Positions 21,987 through 32,987 of a stretch of DNA of 64,000 nt are shown in pieces. Position 1 is the stretch's first letter. The number at the start of each line of letters is the position of its first letter. Below the pieces are notes generated by a model. That model searched no databases, was not told where the DNA came from, and saw nothing but the letters and a program-made list of their open reading frames with translations. Source of the stretch: Scylla paramamosain (Eukaryota; Arthropoda; Malacostraca; Decapoda; Portunidae); NCBI RefSeq assembly GCF_035594125.1, contig NC_087163.1:9400001-9464000 (forward strand), read 5' to 3'. The position numbers and the translations under genes are program-made.

Positions 21987-22353
21987 AATGAAGTACATGG
22001 GACTTACCATAGGTCAGTTGAAATGTGCTTCGAATTTTATGAAGCAAATCACCTCTGCTAGAAGGGAGCTTTCACATGAGATACGCTTTGCCGCTTCACA
22101 CCACCAGACTTTAAAGAGTACGACCAACCACATGAAAATAACTGAACATTTTGCACTGCTAGAAATATGTAAGCCACAAGACGCTACAGAGCGTAGGGTG
22201 GGAGAGGCGGGCATGTGAAAGCTCCCTTCTAGCAGAGGTGATTTGCTTCATAAAATTCGAAGTACATTTCAACTGACCTACAGTAAGTCTCATGTACTTC
22301 ATTAATTTTACGTCAGCAAATCACACCTCTGCTAGAGGTCGCTTCTCCATGAT
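21987..22353. repeat. DIRS-2 right terminal repeat and internal complementary region
   Basis: 21987-22078 (AATGAAGTACATGGGACTTA...CATG) is complementary to 22212-22302 with only a few mismatches. 22303-22353 (AATTTTACGTCAGCAAATCA...) is complementary to the extreme left end at about 26597-26650. Both parts abut without a spacer at TACTTCATT|AATTTTAC, which therefore predicts the junction of a circularised element. Confidence 0.9.
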
Positions 22354-22502
22354 GTTTTGAAGTCATGTGGGTGTCGTACTGTAGACATGCAGAGAGGATA
22401 AATGGTACAAGCAGTAACCAAACTTCAATATAATAAGAAATTTACATAGCCATGGACCAGGTGACAAGAGACAACATCTCCTATGCAAACAAAATTAACA
22501 GA

Positions 22503-23681
22503 CTATTGAAGGACAGCATCTTGGAAAAGATCGTGACTTGAGACAATCTCCTTGTCATAGAATTTGGCAGAAGTGGCAGCCCTGGACCAACCAGCCCTTG
22601 CCATGATGTGTCCTATCGGTAGAGCCATGGCTTTGGCTTTTGATGCAGCTGCAGGCCGAACGCTGCCCGCTGAATACTGGCTGGAGTCTATGCCCGACAG
22701 AGAGAACACTGTTTGAATCCATCTTGCAACAGTGTCCCTCGTTACATGCTTGTGGGGCTTGGTAAAACTTAGGAGTAACTTCCCATTCTCCTGATTTGCA
22801 GAATTTCTGAACTCCTCTGTCCTGGCAATATACTTTTTCAGAGTTTCACACACACACAATCTGATGTCTGTAGAATATGCTTTAAAGGTCACAAACCGCA
22901 CATTGAACTTTGGCCTGCACTGTTTAATAGTTTCCCCTAACCAAACACAAACAGAATCCTGCCCAAAACTAATATTCCTCAACAACAAACAGTGCAAAGT
23001 TTGTATTCTGGCAGCTTGCGTAAGTGCCATCAACATCACAAGCTTCAGTGTTAAGTCCTTTAAAGAGAGGGAGGACAAAGGATCCATGGCACGCAGATGC
23101 TATAGCACCTGCTGAACATCCCAAGTTCTTGTATACCTAGGGACAGATGGCCGCAAGTTAAAAACTCCCCTTAATAACCTGGTGACAAGAGGATGGCTTC
23201 CTGCACTGCAACCATCCACAGTAATCCCCAGGGAGGAAAGTGCACCCCTGGCAGTGTTGATTGAAGTATAACCAACACCTCTGTGGAAAGTGACAGACAG
23301 AAAATTCACAACATCAGTTACAGTGGGAGCAAAGGGATTGATGTTCCGGCTACTACAAAACTGTAGCCACCTGTTGACATGTGGCTGGTACTGCCTCGCA
23401 GTTGCAGGTCCCCAGGAGGCAAGGATGATGTCTGTACCTGCCTGAGAAATGCCCCTGTCTCGCAGACATTACCGGATAAGAAGCAAGCCATCAGTCGGGT
23501 GTGTCGGAGAATGGGGTGTTCCTCCTCCATTGATGGGTGACGCAAGACATGTCCCCCCCTTGGAATCAGCCGTGGTTCCTTGACCAGCAAAGTGAGTAGA
23601 GTCCCCATCCAGGGCTGGGACGGCCAGAGAGGCAACACCATCCACCCCTTCGCTGACTCTGCTCAAATTTTCTGTAGGCAC
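22503..23681 (-). pseudogene. DIRS-2 tyrosine recombinase, broken
   Basis: The C-terminal catalytic half is open at 22503-23087: LMALTQAARIQTLHCLLLRN (box I Arg), IKQCRPKFNVRFVTFKAYS, SAGSVRPAAASKAKAMALPI (box II region, again Gly in place of the usual His), HIMARAGWSRAATSAKFYDK (nucleophile Tyr). The N-terminal half is spread over frames at 23100-23309 (FLSVTFHRGVGYTSINTARG) and 23318-23681. It overlaps the end of the RNase H frame as in DIRS-1. Closely homologous to the DIRS-1 enzyme, roughly two thirds identical by eye over the catalytic part. Confidence 0.85.
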
Positions 23682-25261
23682 CTGGCAATCAGAGTAAAGG
23701 GAGGGAAAAGGTAGATTAGTTCAAACTGCGACCAGCAGGTGGAAAAGGCTTCAAAATGTTCTGCATCTGGGTCAGGTTTCCAGAAGCAGAAACAAGTCAC
23801 TTGAGCATTCAGTCTAGAAGCAAAGAGATCAATGCTCGGAACCCCAAATACTTCAGAAAGGGCCCTAAAGAGTTCTTCATTCAATTTCCACTCATGCCTG
23901 TCATTGAATGTCCGAGGTGCAGCGTCTGCCATGAGATTGACTTGACCCGGTACATGAGAGCAGGTAAGCCAGGTATCATTCACCATACACCACTCCCAAA
24001 GGTAACGGCAAATGTCATTACACAGTGAGGACCGTGTGCTGCCCATTTCATTGACATAGTTCACCGCCGTTGTGTTATCACAAAACACCCGAACATGTCG
24101 TCCTTTGAGAAGAGATGCAAATGAGTGCACTACCAGGAAGATGGCTTTGATGTGCAAGGCAGATTCTGATATTGACCATCTCCCATTAACTTTTTGTTGA
24201 TTGAGGTGGCCACCCCAACCTAAATTCGATGCATCAGTATACAATTCCAATTCTGTACCCTTCTGAAAAATCTGTCTGTTTTGCAATGCAATGTGAGATA
24301 CCCACCAAAGCAAGTCCAATCTCATCTCATGAGTGACCACCATCCACTTGTCAAAGTTACCTTTTGCGTCTTTTAACACAGCAATCTTAGCACATTCTAA
24401 CCGCCTGTAATGCAGTTTCCCCATCTCTACTGCTGGAACGGCTGCAACTAATAGCCCAACAACTCTGGCCACATTCTGAATTTTGGCTCTGTCACTATGT
24501 AACAATTCCTCACAGCATTGTAGTATCTTGTGTATCCTACGATCAGGTAATGTTACTGTCATAGTCTCAGAATCTATAATGTTCCCCAAATACTCCAAGC
24601 ACTTAGTGGGGACCAAGACAGATTTTTCTTCATTAATACAGAAACCTAACTTCTTGAGCAAGTCAACAGTGAGTGGCACGCACACTCTCACAACATCCAT
24701 CAAAAGTGCTGTGACAAATAAGAGTATCATCAATGAAACTCATGATGATATGTCCCCTTCTTTCTAAATACAACAAAAACAGGCTTCATTAATTTAGTGA
24801 AGAGACGGGGACCATCCGCAACCCCATTAGGGAGACACGTGAATTGATAAATTTTTCCTTGCCACTTGAAACACAGAAAACATTCTTGCTTCTCAGCTAT
24901 CTTAACAGAATAATAGGCATGCTGCAAATCGACAGAGGCCATGGCTGTTAACAAGGCGAATTGCCTGCTCAAAATTTTCAATCTTGAAGTGTTTGTAATC
25001 TAGAAATTTATTAAATTTTGCCAGGTTAAGGATCATCCTAAACCCACCATCCTTCTTCCGTCTTAAGAAAATAGGGGAAAGAATTTGCCCCTCCTGTCTC
25101 TGGGTCTCCTTGATAACCCCCAGACCCAAAAGCTGTACAATTTCCTGGCAAACAATTTCCTTTTCCTCGACATTAAACACATACTGAACTTCTTCAGCAA
25201 ATAAGGGACCAATGTTAGCAACATCAATATCTAAATGGCAATGCTGGTAATGGCATGGCAC
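23640..25261 (-). pseudogene. DIRS-2 reverse transcriptase-RNase H, broken; RNase H Glu deleted
   Basis: RT blocks: SPIFLRRKKDGGFRMILNLA (25.05 kb), ASVDLQHAYYSVKIAEKQEC (24.9 kb), YQFTCLPNGVADGPRLFTKL (24.8 kb) and an FIDDTLI box at about 24.73 kb lying in a shifted frame between two frameshifts. RNase H: ELYTDASNLGWGGHLNQQKV (Asp), VRVFCDNTTAVNYVNEMGS (Asp), TCSHVPGQVNLMADAA. In place of the DIRS-1 segment HINALELKAI it reads HIKAI: 15 bases are missing in frame at about 24147, removing the catalytic Glu. The DIRS tail PSIDLFASRLNAQ...FWKPDPDAEHF follows. Non-functional. Confidence 0.87.
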
Positions 25262-25313
25262 TCATGTACAAAATTGTGAAGTCTGCCAGCTTGAAAAGGA
25301 TGACTCACCTCAG

Positions 25314-26335
25314 TTACTGCCGGTGATTGTGACCCCGGCCTCGGGAGTTTTTTGTCTCAGGACCCTGCCGTGAGAAGGATTGCCGGTGCTCACTCCGGGG
25401 ACCATGCGTGCATTGGCCATATGGATGAAACCTGGACATAAAACCCCTGTATGGCAGTTTTCCGGAAGAGCCCCTAAACTTGCCAGGACCAAACTTCGAG
25501 GTAGAGAGCGGTTTCCTTGGAGCAATCTTACTCCTTAACTTCTCAGACTCCTCAATGTGCTTGGCCGAGAGTGAGACATCATCCCCAGACAGAAGGCGAG
25601 TCATGGGCACCTTGTCTGAACAGAGGTGAGCATACTTCTGGTTAATTTTGCGCTTGAGGATGAACTGGGGAGCCAGGTTGTTCTTGTGACTAGCATGACC
25701 CAGGAGTGCCAGGGCACCATTAAGCATGCCCACTTCCTGGGCAATATCTGGTTGGCCAGTCTGGGCGATCTTGTCAAGCACTGTGAGTGACTTAGTCAAA
25801 ATTGTGGCAGCCTTAATAATGTCTTTTCCAACATCCTTCAAAAGGAAGTCTGCCTTCTTGGCATCTGTCTTCAGTGCATCTAAAACTTGCGAGTTGCAAT
25901 CCATGGGCGCTAAGGCATGACAGTTGTCTGGCCTCTTGGCTGCAGCATCCTCCAAAATCTCCTTATACTCTTCCTCTTGCAAGCCATGAGCAAATACATG
26001 GTTAACCATATCAGCAACATGTTGGTCAATACCATCAGACACCTCATCCACAGGACCATAAGCCCTGGCACACTGCAGGAGAACACTGTCAGGCTGCCCG
26101 TCATCCTGCGAGACACAATCATCCCTGGAAAGGTAATGCTCAGCTGGAGTAAAGCCAGAAAATCCCATGGACCCGCTCGAGGGAGGCACCACACAACCAG
26201 CAGGGCCAATGTTTACATCGGCGGCCGCCGCGGCGTCCTATGCGAGGATCCTTTCCTCACATGCCTGGCATGTTTAGAATTGCCCTCCTTACTCGACCTC
26301 TGTTTGCTGGTGGAACTGCCCGGGACATCCAACAT
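25314..26335 (-). pseudogene. DIRS-2 gag-like ORF1
   Basis: Long minus-strand frame (292 residues at 25314-26192). Probable start is an ATG at 26335 (MLDVPGSSTSKQRSSKEG, a basic Ser-rich leader), separated from the main frame by a shift in a CGG-rich run near 26225. Main-frame blocks: HVADMVNHVFAHGLQEEEYK, EVGMLNGALALLGHASHKNN, CSDKVPMTRLLSGDDVSLSA, KHIEESEKLRSKIAPRKPL. A basic Gly/Arg/Phe tail is likely nucleic-acid binding. Homologous to the DIRS-1 frame at 15.9-16.6 kb, and it shows what DIRS-1 lost. No catalytic motif; structural (gag) role inferred from position. Confidence 0.82.
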
Positions 26336-26566
26336 GGCGGCAGCGACAGCAAGGTGGCAGTGCAGCTCAGTGTGAGAGTCGTCAGCTCCACAAGTGCATC
26401 AACAAAGCACTTCCCTCCCCGCTCCTAAACGGATCATGGGTGGTGTTGCAACCAGCCCCAAACTGGGTCACAGGCTGTAGCAAAGCCTTTCCGCTCCAGA
26501 AGGATCACGGGAAGAAGGCTGCCAAACTCGCAGCTGCTGAAAACTGTCTGGATGGCTCGAAGGAAG

Positions 26567-26650
26567 CACAGCAACTGGTGGCGTGAAGCGGCAAAGCGCA
26601 TCTCATGGGGAAGCGACCTCTAGCAGAGGTGTGATTTGCTGATGTAAAAT
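26567..26650. repeat. DIRS-2 left inverted terminal repeat
   Basis: Reverse-complemented, this reads AATTTTACATCAGCAAATCA...CATGAGATGCGCTTTGCCGC and pairs with 22036-22112 at the right end (most positions identical). Its outer part pairs with the ICR at 22303-22353. Confidence 0.9.
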
Positions 26651-27268
26651 TTGTCATTTGGGAAGCACATGAACAAAATTATAGGAGAAACATATATTCT
26701 GCTGAGAAAAATCAAGATAGCATTCTCCTATATTGATGAAGATATGATAAAAAATGATAACAACGATGATACGTCCGAGATTGGAGTATGCTGCATTAGT
26801 GTGCTCACCAAGTTTGAAAAAGGACAAAAGAAAGTTAGAAAGAATCCAGAGAGCTGCAACTAAAATCGCTGCAAGCTTAAGAGAGTATAGTTATGAGGAA
26901 AGGTTGAAGAGATTGGGCCTGACTACACTAGAAAAAAGAGGGAAAGAGGTGATTTGATAGCAATATTTAGAATATTGGAAGGAATGGAAAAGTTGGACAG
27001 AGAAGACCTCATGATACCAGATATGAAAGGCACAAGAGGACATGGAAGGAAATTAAAAAGGAGTGTTTGCAGAAGAGACATCAAGAAACATAGCTTCCCC
27101 CACAGAAGTATAACAGTGTGGAATGAACTTAAGGATGAGACTGTGTGCAAAAACAATTCATAAATTTAAAGAAAATCTAGATAAAAGTCAATTTGGAGAT
27201 GTAACAGCACGAGCCTAGTGTGGCTCTTGTCTTGTATTTCACAACTAGGTAAACACACACACACAGTA
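26651..27268 (+). pseudogene. LINE-B copy 3, 3' end after the DIRS-2 insertion
   Basis: LSFGKHMNKIIGETYILLRK resumes the protein block broken at 21986. Then IRPRLEYAALVCSPSLKKDK, REYSYEERLKRLGLTTLEKR and RGHGRKLKRSVCRRDIKKHS are the family C-terminal blocks, followed by a 3' UTR and the tail CACAACTAGGTAAACACACAC. There is one frameshift near 26.75 kb. This is the 3' end of the element beginning at 18.7 kb. Confidence 0.87.
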
Positions 27269-28074
27269 CAAATTTTGTTCAATAACTTTATGATGAAACA
27301 ATAATTTTTTTTCCATAAAACATCTATGTAATACAAGAGTGCATTTAATGAAGGGGTATGTCTGATACGTTGGCAAATAATTATATGTCTTCCTAGATCA
27401 CCACCACATGGGAAGCAGCAGTAGCATCCACAAAGTGGCCACCAAAATGGTATTTTGAACAGAGTGAAAAATCAATTTTTGGTGGTGCTGAGTAGATGTC
27501 ATTGTTTTGGTCCCACCCTTCCTTCTCCACTTCCCCCTGTTGCGTTCAGATCCTACCTGACTATACACAGTATTTTCTGATGGTGAGTGCTATGTGTCCA
27601 ATCTTCCTTACCTTCCGAGGCCATGCCCTCTTTTAGGTTAGTTGGTAGTTAGACAGGTGTTTAAGTGCCAAGGTTGAACGAGACAGTTGATCTATTTTTG
27701 GATTTTTCTGTGACTTCTTTTTTTTTTTGTTAAGTGTTTGTTGTGGATAGCTTGTTTGTGGCCTGGTGCTCAGGCAGCCTTGTATTTGTATTCACTATCT
27801 CACTTTTTTTCTTTGTTACTCACATTTGTAAAATTTTTTGGTACTGTTCCAGTGCCTGCCAACTTTTCCCTGTGCCCCTTGATGGCTCTCTCTGCTTCAG
27901 CTGTCTCTTTTCTAATTTTCTGAATTTTTCATGCAGGCACTCTTAAGAGGAGAATTTACTATTTGAAAGCTAGGAAGGCTACTATTTGAAAGCTAGGAAG
28001 GCCACTTTATTGTTTTTGGAACCAATTGAGGTAGTCATCACATTTAATTGTGTATTTTCATGTGCTACACACAC
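27269..28074. other. Non-coding stretch with a 23-bp tandem duplication
   Basis: No gene recognised. A perfect-but-one-base duplication of 23 bp (ACTATTTGAAAGCTAGGAAG plus GCT/GCC) lies at 27958-27980 and 27981-28003, shortly upstream of LINE-A copy 3. A hydrophobic Leu/Phe/Ser-rich frame at 27.73-27.95 kb has no ATG that looks like a signal-peptide start. Confidence 0.5.
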
Positions 28075-29671
28075 TGGGCTTGTTCCTCCCTCTCCTCCAC
28101 CCTCTGACTACTTCATGCCACGTATTAAAATTCTTCGTAATGATGTTTTCCATGCCCTCGCTGGTCTAAACCCTCGGAAGGCTTATGGACCTGATGGGGT
28201 CCCTCCTATTGTTCTCCGAAACTGTGCCTCTGTGCTTGCACCTTGCCTAGTCAAACTCTTTCAGCTCTGTCTGTCAACATCTACCTTTCCTTCTTGCTGG
28301 AAGTTTGCCTACATTCAACCTGTTCCTAAAAAGGGTGACCACTCTAATCCCTCAAACTACCATCCTATTGCTTTAATTTCCTGCTTATCTAAAGTTTTTG
28401 AATCTATCCTCAACAGGAAGATTCTTAAACATCTATCACTTCACAACCTTCTATCTGATCGCCAGTATGGGTTCCGTCAAGGCCGCTCTACTGGTGATCT
28501 TCTGGCTTTCCTTACTGAGTCTTGGTCATCCTCTTTTAGAGACTTTGGTGAAACTTTTGCTGTTGCCTTGGACATATCAAAAGCCTTTGATAGAGTCTGG
28601 CACAAAGCTTTGATTTCCAAACTACCCTCCTACGGTTTCTATCCTTCTCTCTGTAACTTCATCTCAAGTTTCCTTTCTGACCGTTCTATTGCTGCTGTGG
28701 TAGACGGTCACTGTTCTTCTCCTAAATCTATTAACAGTGGTGTTCCTCAGGGTTCTGTCCTGTCACCCACTCTCTTCTTATTATTCATTAATGATCTTCT
28801 AAACCAAACTTCTTGTCCTATCCACTCCTATGCTGATGATACCACCCTGCACTTTTCCACGTCTTTTCATAGACGTCCAACCCTTCAGGAGGTAAACATA
28901 TCACGCAGGGAAGCCACAGAACGCCTGACTTCTGATCTTTCTAAAATTTCTGATTGGGGCAGAGCAAACTTGGTATTGTTCAGTGCCTCAAAAACTCAAT
29001 TCCTCCATCTATCAACTCGACACAATCTTCCAGACAACTATCCCCTCTTCTTCAATGACACTCAACTGTCCCCCTCTTCTACACTGAACATCCTCGGTCT
29101 GTCCTTTACTTATAATTTGAACTGGAAACTTCACATCTCATCTCTAGCTAAAACAGCTTCTATGAAGTTAGGTGTTCTGAGACGTCTCCGCCAGTTTTTC
29201 TCACCCCCCCAGCTGCTAACTCTGTACAAGGGCCTTATCCGTCCATGTATGGAGTATGCTTCACATGTCTGGGGGGGTTCCACTCATACTGCTGTTCTAG
29301 ACAGGGTGGAATCAAAAGCTTTTCGTCTCATCAACTCCTCTCCTCTAACTGACTGTCTTCAGCCCCTCTCTCACCGCCGCAATGTTGCATATCTAGCTGT
29401 CTTCTACTGCTATTTTCATGCCAACTGCTCTTCTGATCTTGCTAACTGCATGCCTCCCCTCCTTCCGCGGCCTCGCTGCACAAGACTTTCTTCTTTCTCT
29501 CACCCCTATTCTGTCCACCTCTCTAATGCAAGAGTTAACCAGTATTCTCAATCATTCATCCCTTTCTCTGGTAAACTCTGGAACTCCCTGCCTTCTTCTG
29601 TATTTCCACCTTCCTATGACTTGAATTCCTTCAAGAGGGAGGTTTCAAGACACTTATCCACCAATTTTTGA
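28075..29671 (+). CDS. LINE-A reverse transcriptase (5'-truncated, frame open)
   Basis: About 530 residues from the element start to the TGA at 29669-29671. The open frame extends upstream to 27986 by chance, so no genuine start codon is present. RT blocks in order: [92 protein letters not shown] (catalytic Asp); [35 protein letters not shown] (catalytic Asp-Asp); and the thumb region [17 protein letters not shown]...[17 protein letters not shown] conserved cysteine-poor C-terminal block follows ([20 protein letters not shown]). The lack of stops suggests a recent insertion. Activity is not implied, because the endonuclease and 5' UTR are missing. Confidence 0.9.
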
Positions 29672-29779
29672 CCACTGCTTTGACCCTTTTATGGGACTGG
29701 CATTTCAGTGGGCATTTTTTTTTATTAGATTTTTGTTGCCCTTGGCCAGTATCCTTCCTACATAAAAAAAAAAAAAAAA
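28075..29779 (+). mobile_element. LINE-A copy 3, 5'-truncated, intact RT frame
   Basis: Plus strand, starting at the RT entry ([13 protein letters not shown]), with an uninterrupted frame to 29671, a 3' UTR of about 90 bp ending in CCTTCCTACATA and a 16-base poly(A) tail. The endonuclease is absent (typical 5' truncation). It lies upstream of the lipid-transfer-protein exons in the same orientation. Confidence 0.93.
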
Positions 29780-30044
29780 GGTCTGATGTTATTGTTCTGC
29801 CCCTTCAGCTATCATGTTTAAAGTCTTCCTCTTCTTATTGAACTTTTTTTTTTAGCTGAAATTTCCTTTATTTCCAGCATAGCCTGATATTTGTATCTAC
29901 TTATTTTCTTCAAAATTTGCCTTCTGGATAGGAAATAGCACATGAAATAACACAGGTAAATTTGGTGAAATGTAGGGACCTTAACTTTCAGTTGTCTGAA
30001 TATGGCAGGGTCAGGTCAGGGATTAGAAACTGCTATGGTGTTAT

Positions 30045-30975
<931 letters not shown>

Positions 30976-31125
30976 TACCCTGCTGTACCTCAGAATCAAC
31001 CTTGGTCTTTTTTTTTCTCTCTTTTTAAGGTAAGAGTATTAAAATAAGAAGCAAAGTCATATAATATTATTTAATGAAAGCAAGAACAGCAAGAATCTAC
31101 ATACAATAAAATGTTGTTACTACAG

Positions 31126-31331
31126 GAGTGGGTGTGATTCACCTGCCTGAGAGACAGACAGCCATATATGCCATAGCAGGATCTTGGGAGATAAACCTGC
31201 ATGGTGATGTAATACGACCACAGACAACAAAGAAACAAGTAATGGTGCAGGGATATGCCGCCGTGACTCGAGTGTCCCCATGTAGGCTGAAGCTTGACTT
31301 GTGGAATATATCTTTTAGTGACTGGCAGGAG
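31126..31331 (+). CDS. Large lipid transfer protein gene, exon a (vitellogenin_N domain)
   Basis: A host gene exon, bounded by an acceptor (TTACTACAG) and a donor (GTGAGT); it enters in phase 2 and leaves in phase 0. It encodes about 68 residues: a beta-strand-rich segment IYAIAGSWEINLHGDV, VMVQGYAAVTRV, SPCRLKLDLWNISFSDWQE. The Cys followed by alternating hydrophobics (CRLKLDLWNISF) is the pattern of the N-terminal beta-barrel of the LLTP superfamily (vitellogenin, apolipophorin, apoB, MTP), which binds and transfers lipid. The upstream exon with the signal peptide is not visible. Subfamily cannot be decided from this part. The five exons join into one open frame, the main support for the model. 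Confidence 0.82.
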
Positions 31332-32093
31332 GTGAGTACATGCTACTCAGAACTGTATTTGTTTTGTTAACCTCCTCTGTTTTTAGTTAGTTAAAGTTAA
31401 AGAGAAGCAAAACAGTAAACAATAGATAATAAACCTTGGAGACAGCATTAAATGAGTAGTGGCAGAGTATCACTACATTTTTTTTTATGACAAACTGAGA
31501 CTGGTTTTACTGTGCTTTAAGTAGGGTAAAGCTTTTCATGTCATTAACTCCCTTGTTTATCTGATTGACTCAAGTCTCTCACACTTTGCCACAGTGTTGC
31601 ATTCCTTGCTATCACCAAGTTTTATTTCCATGGTTACTGCTCGTCTGAATTTGCTAACTTTATGTTTTCCACTCCTGTGGTCTCTTAGCTGAGACTCTAC
31701 TCACTTTTACCCCTATGCTGCCCATTTAACTAATGAAGGAGTTAGCCAGTACTTTAATTTTTTCTTTCCTATCACTGGTAAGCTCTAGAACTCTTTCACT
31801 GTTTCAATTTTTTTTCCCTTCCTATGATGTGAATTTTTTTCAGAAGAGTATCTCTTCATCTCCAGATGATATGAATTTTTCAGAAGAGTAATCATTCATC
31901 TCCAGAACTAAATTTCCCTTTGTTTCAGAAAATCTTTACATGGAAGTGGCAACTAAATAGGCCCTTAATTCTCATTTTATGCATCCTAGCCTATGTAAAA
32001 ATAAGTTATAGCTACTTAAATATAGTGGTAGTTTTTGTACAGTGATGTTATTTGTAAACTTAAAACACTTGTCACTTGCCAAATTTCTGTTAG
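31332..32093. other. Intron a-b of the lipid transfer protein gene, with an old LINE-A relic
   Basis: GTGAGT...TTAG intron of 762 bp. Most of its middle is a decayed LINE-A 3' region (listed separately). Confidence 0.75.
31525..31880 (+). mobile_element. Ancient LINE-A 3'-region relic in the intron
   Basis: Recognisable but heavily diverged matches to the LINE-A C-terminal coding region: AAAGCTTTTCATGTCATTAA, CAGTGTTGCATTCCTTGCTA, GAGTTAGCCAGTACTTTAA, CACTGGTAAGCTCTAGAACT, CCTATGATGTGAATTTTTTT. Far more diverged than every other LINE-A copy here. Confidence 0.7.
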
Positions 32094-32276
32094 GGTGAGG
32101 AAGACATGGTGGAGACGTGGGTGATGGTGAGTGGGGGCAGTGTGGGTGCTGTGTGCAGTCCTTTGCCCACTGTGTCTCGTTACTCAGCTCACCTGCATTC
32201 CTTGGCACGGAGTGTAGCATCAGCTGCCCTTAATGTAGTCCCTGAATTAGGTGCTCAGCCTATGACAGCATCTGAG
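32094..32276 (+). CDS. Large lipid transfer protein gene, exon b
   Basis: 61 codons in phase 0, acceptor CTGTTAG, donor GAG|GTACAG. Encodes GEEDMVETWVMVSGGSVGAV followed by CSPLPTVSRYSAHLHSLARS and VASAALNVVPELGAQPMTASE. The GxVxxVC...NxxRxxxSAL-like layout corresponds to the segment of vitellogenin/apolipophorin N-domains where a Gly-x-Val-x-x-(hydrophobic)-Cys turn leads into a helix. A frame also reads on past 32276 to a second possible donor at 32338. Joining from there to exon c gives an immediate stop, while the 32276 donor keeps the frame (TASE|SDEHGHC), so I chose 32276. RNA evidence could show otherwise. Confidence 0.78.
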
Positions 32277-32453
32277 GTACAGTTTGAGAAATGTTTGTTG
32301 AGCTATGTCAATGATAACTTGGTCGTTGAGTGGAATGGTATGTAGTATATGTGTGACTATCATGCGATGTGCCATATTGCATGTGACTACACAACCAGTC
32401 AGATTATTATGATATTATGTTGAGGCTTTTCTTACACTTTTAAAAATGTACAG

Positions 32454-32600
32454 AGTGATGAGCATGGCCACTGTGCCACAAGGTACCAATTGATGCGAAC
32501 ATGGCCAGGGGGAAGGGAGATGCTGCGGACAAAGAATTTGGCCATGTGTACCCCAAGGAATGCTGGACATAAATCACTCTCAATTCTGACAGACAATGCA
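32454..32600 (+). CDS. Large lipid transfer protein gene, exon c
   Basis: 49 codons, phase 0 in and out; acceptor TGTACAG, donor GTAAGT. Encodes SDEHGHCATRYQLMRTWPGG then REMLRTKNLAMCTPRNAGHK. The motif D-x-x-G-x-C-x-x-x-Y...K-T-K-x-L-x-x-C is a diagnostic stretch of the vitellogenin_N domain. The two Cys are 25 residues apart, close to the known disulfide spacing (about 26) in apoB and lipovitellin. This exon is the strongest single piece of evidence for the family. Confidence 0.87.
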
Positions 32601-32939
32601 GTAAGTCTTTTGAGCTAATCATGTAAACTATAATGATGGTGATTCAACATGTAACTTAAAGATTTCTGGATGCTAGATATGCAGTTTTGACAACTAACAC
32701 TTTTGGTATATATGGTATCCAGATATGTCACCTATAAAATGTATTGTTTGGAGCTATTGTCATCTGTAGTGCTTTAATTTTTTACCAAATTATATACTCT
32801 TCATCATTTGCTGTCTCTTGATAATATATCAGTGCAGGTGTTACTATAATGCCCAATAGATTCCTTTATAATTTTCCCCATGTCTGAGTTACCTCCCTTC
32901 AAGGGGAATCTCAGTCCCTTATATATGTATATAGAATTT

Positions 32940-32956
32940 TCTTTTTCTCTCTCATT

Positions 32957-32987
<31 letters not shown>

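Larger units (their letters stand above)
21987..26650 (-). mobile_element. DIRS-2: structurally complete DIRS-like retrotransposon
   Basis: Minus strand, about 4.66 kb, with left inverted terminal repeat at 26567-26650, gag-like frame (26335-25314), RT-RNase H (25261-23640), tyrosine recombinase (23681-22503), ICR (22212-22353) and right terminus (21987-22112). Terminal repeats share CATGAGATnCGCTTTGCCGC read inward. The ICR is precisely the complement of the right end (22212-22302) joined to the complement of the left end (22303-22353). It splits LINE-B copy 3 in mid-codon context without an obvious target duplication, as expected for recombinase-mediated insertion. Coding regions carry several frameshifts and a deleted RNase H Glu, so the copy is non-autonomous now. 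Confidence 0.93.

Noticed and set aside
26205..26245. GC-rich GCGGCCGCCGCGGCG run as a CpG-island promoter
   Set aside because: It lies inside the DIRS-2 gag leader coding region, where it explains a frameshift; no evidence for a host promoter.
27734..27946. Possible signal-peptide first exon for the lipid transfer protein gene
   Set aside because: The hydrophobic frames begin with TTG or GTG, not ATG. There is no plausible donor in the right phase, and LINE-A copy 3 lies between.
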